Assembly (NCBI GenBank): GCA_020057015.1
Contig: JAGVGS010000164.1
Coordinates: forward strand, 1-5,846
DNA length: 5,846 nt
Direction of reading: 5' to 3'
From: Candidatus Omnitrophota bacterium
GTDB lineage: Bacteria; Omnitrophota; Gorgyraeia; Aquiviventales; Aquiviventaceae
The notes beneath the pieces were generated by a model. That model was not told the origin of the DNA. It was given only the letters and a program-made list of their open reading frames with translations, and did no database searches. This document shows, piece after piece, positions 5,821 to 5,846 of this stretch; positions within the stretch are counted from its first letter, which is position 1; every line of letters begins with the position of its first letter. Both the position numbers and the translations under genes were made by a program.

Positions 5821-5846
5821 CGTGACGGCCTTTCTCGGCTATCTCC
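5721..5846 (-). other. Disrupted 5' region of the M16 gene: in-frame stop plus alternative open frame
   Basis: Upstream of the clear M16_C homology (which begins near codon 36) the M16 frame reads a very basic stretch (RWKRRRPK) and then meets TAG at 5839-5841. Another minus-strand frame is open from the window edge at least through this region and reads a linker-like, acidic Pro/Ala/Glu peptide (GGSDKPVEATPAEDLDGK). Removing one base at the run of four A residues (TTTT at 5765-5768 on the plus strand) would join that frame to the M16 frame ahead of AMTKPPAASAK. This is inference; the missing M16_N domain itself would lie beyond the window. Confidence 0.4.

Noticed and set aside
1..5846. CRISPR array, transposon ends, tRNA or other structural RNA
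   Set aside because: Scanning by eye shows no spaced direct repeats, terminal inverted repeats, transposase frames or tRNA-like folds; almost every base is in a minus-strand gene.

Overview
The window is a compact, GC-rich bacterial chromosomal segment. All supportable genes lie on the minus strand, so it is transcribed from the right edge to the left edge. In transcription order it holds: a 5'-incomplete tandem M16 (pitrilysin/insulinase-type) zinc-peptidase-like protein; a MEMO1/AmmeMemoRadiSam-B family protein; a DUF1844 protein; RmuC; a 59-residue Trm112/UPF0434 zinc-knuckle protein; type II 3-dehydroquinate dehydratase (AroQ); elongation factor P; and the first 38 codons of AccB, the biotin carboxyl carrier protein, cut by the left edge.

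Genes are packed tightly. Two junctions are 4-nt stop/start overlaps (M16/MEMO and DUF1844/RmuC), one is an 8-nt overlap (RmuC/Trm112), and the remaining gaps are 7 to 33 nt. I see no convincing promoter or Rho-independent terminator, so the simplest reading is one polycistronic unit that continues past both edges, on the left probably into the rest of accB and accC. No stretch above 300 bases lacks a gene. No RNA gene, mobile element, CRISPR array or origin is visible.

Organism: aroQ-efp-accB order is widespread in bacteria. Together with high GC, a membrane-anchored RmuC, a DUF1844 protein with an Ala/Pro-rich linker and a bacterial MEMO homologue, it suggests a Gram-negative, non-model lineage such as Nitrospirota, Omnitrophota or a deltaproteobacterial-type group. 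The sequence alone does not settle this.

Functionally the left half is core metabolism and translation: chorismate synthesis, polyproline translation and the first step of fatty-acid synthesis. The right half is less well understood: a degenerate M16 protein, MEMO, DUF1844 and RmuC. The most notable anomaly is at the right edge. The M16 reading frame starts inside what should be the first M16 unit, without its zinc-binding N domain, just downstream of an in-frame TAG. Its second N domain has lost the HXXEH zinc motif. I found no clearly new multi-gene system; this is mostly a housekeeping region with a few points worth checking.
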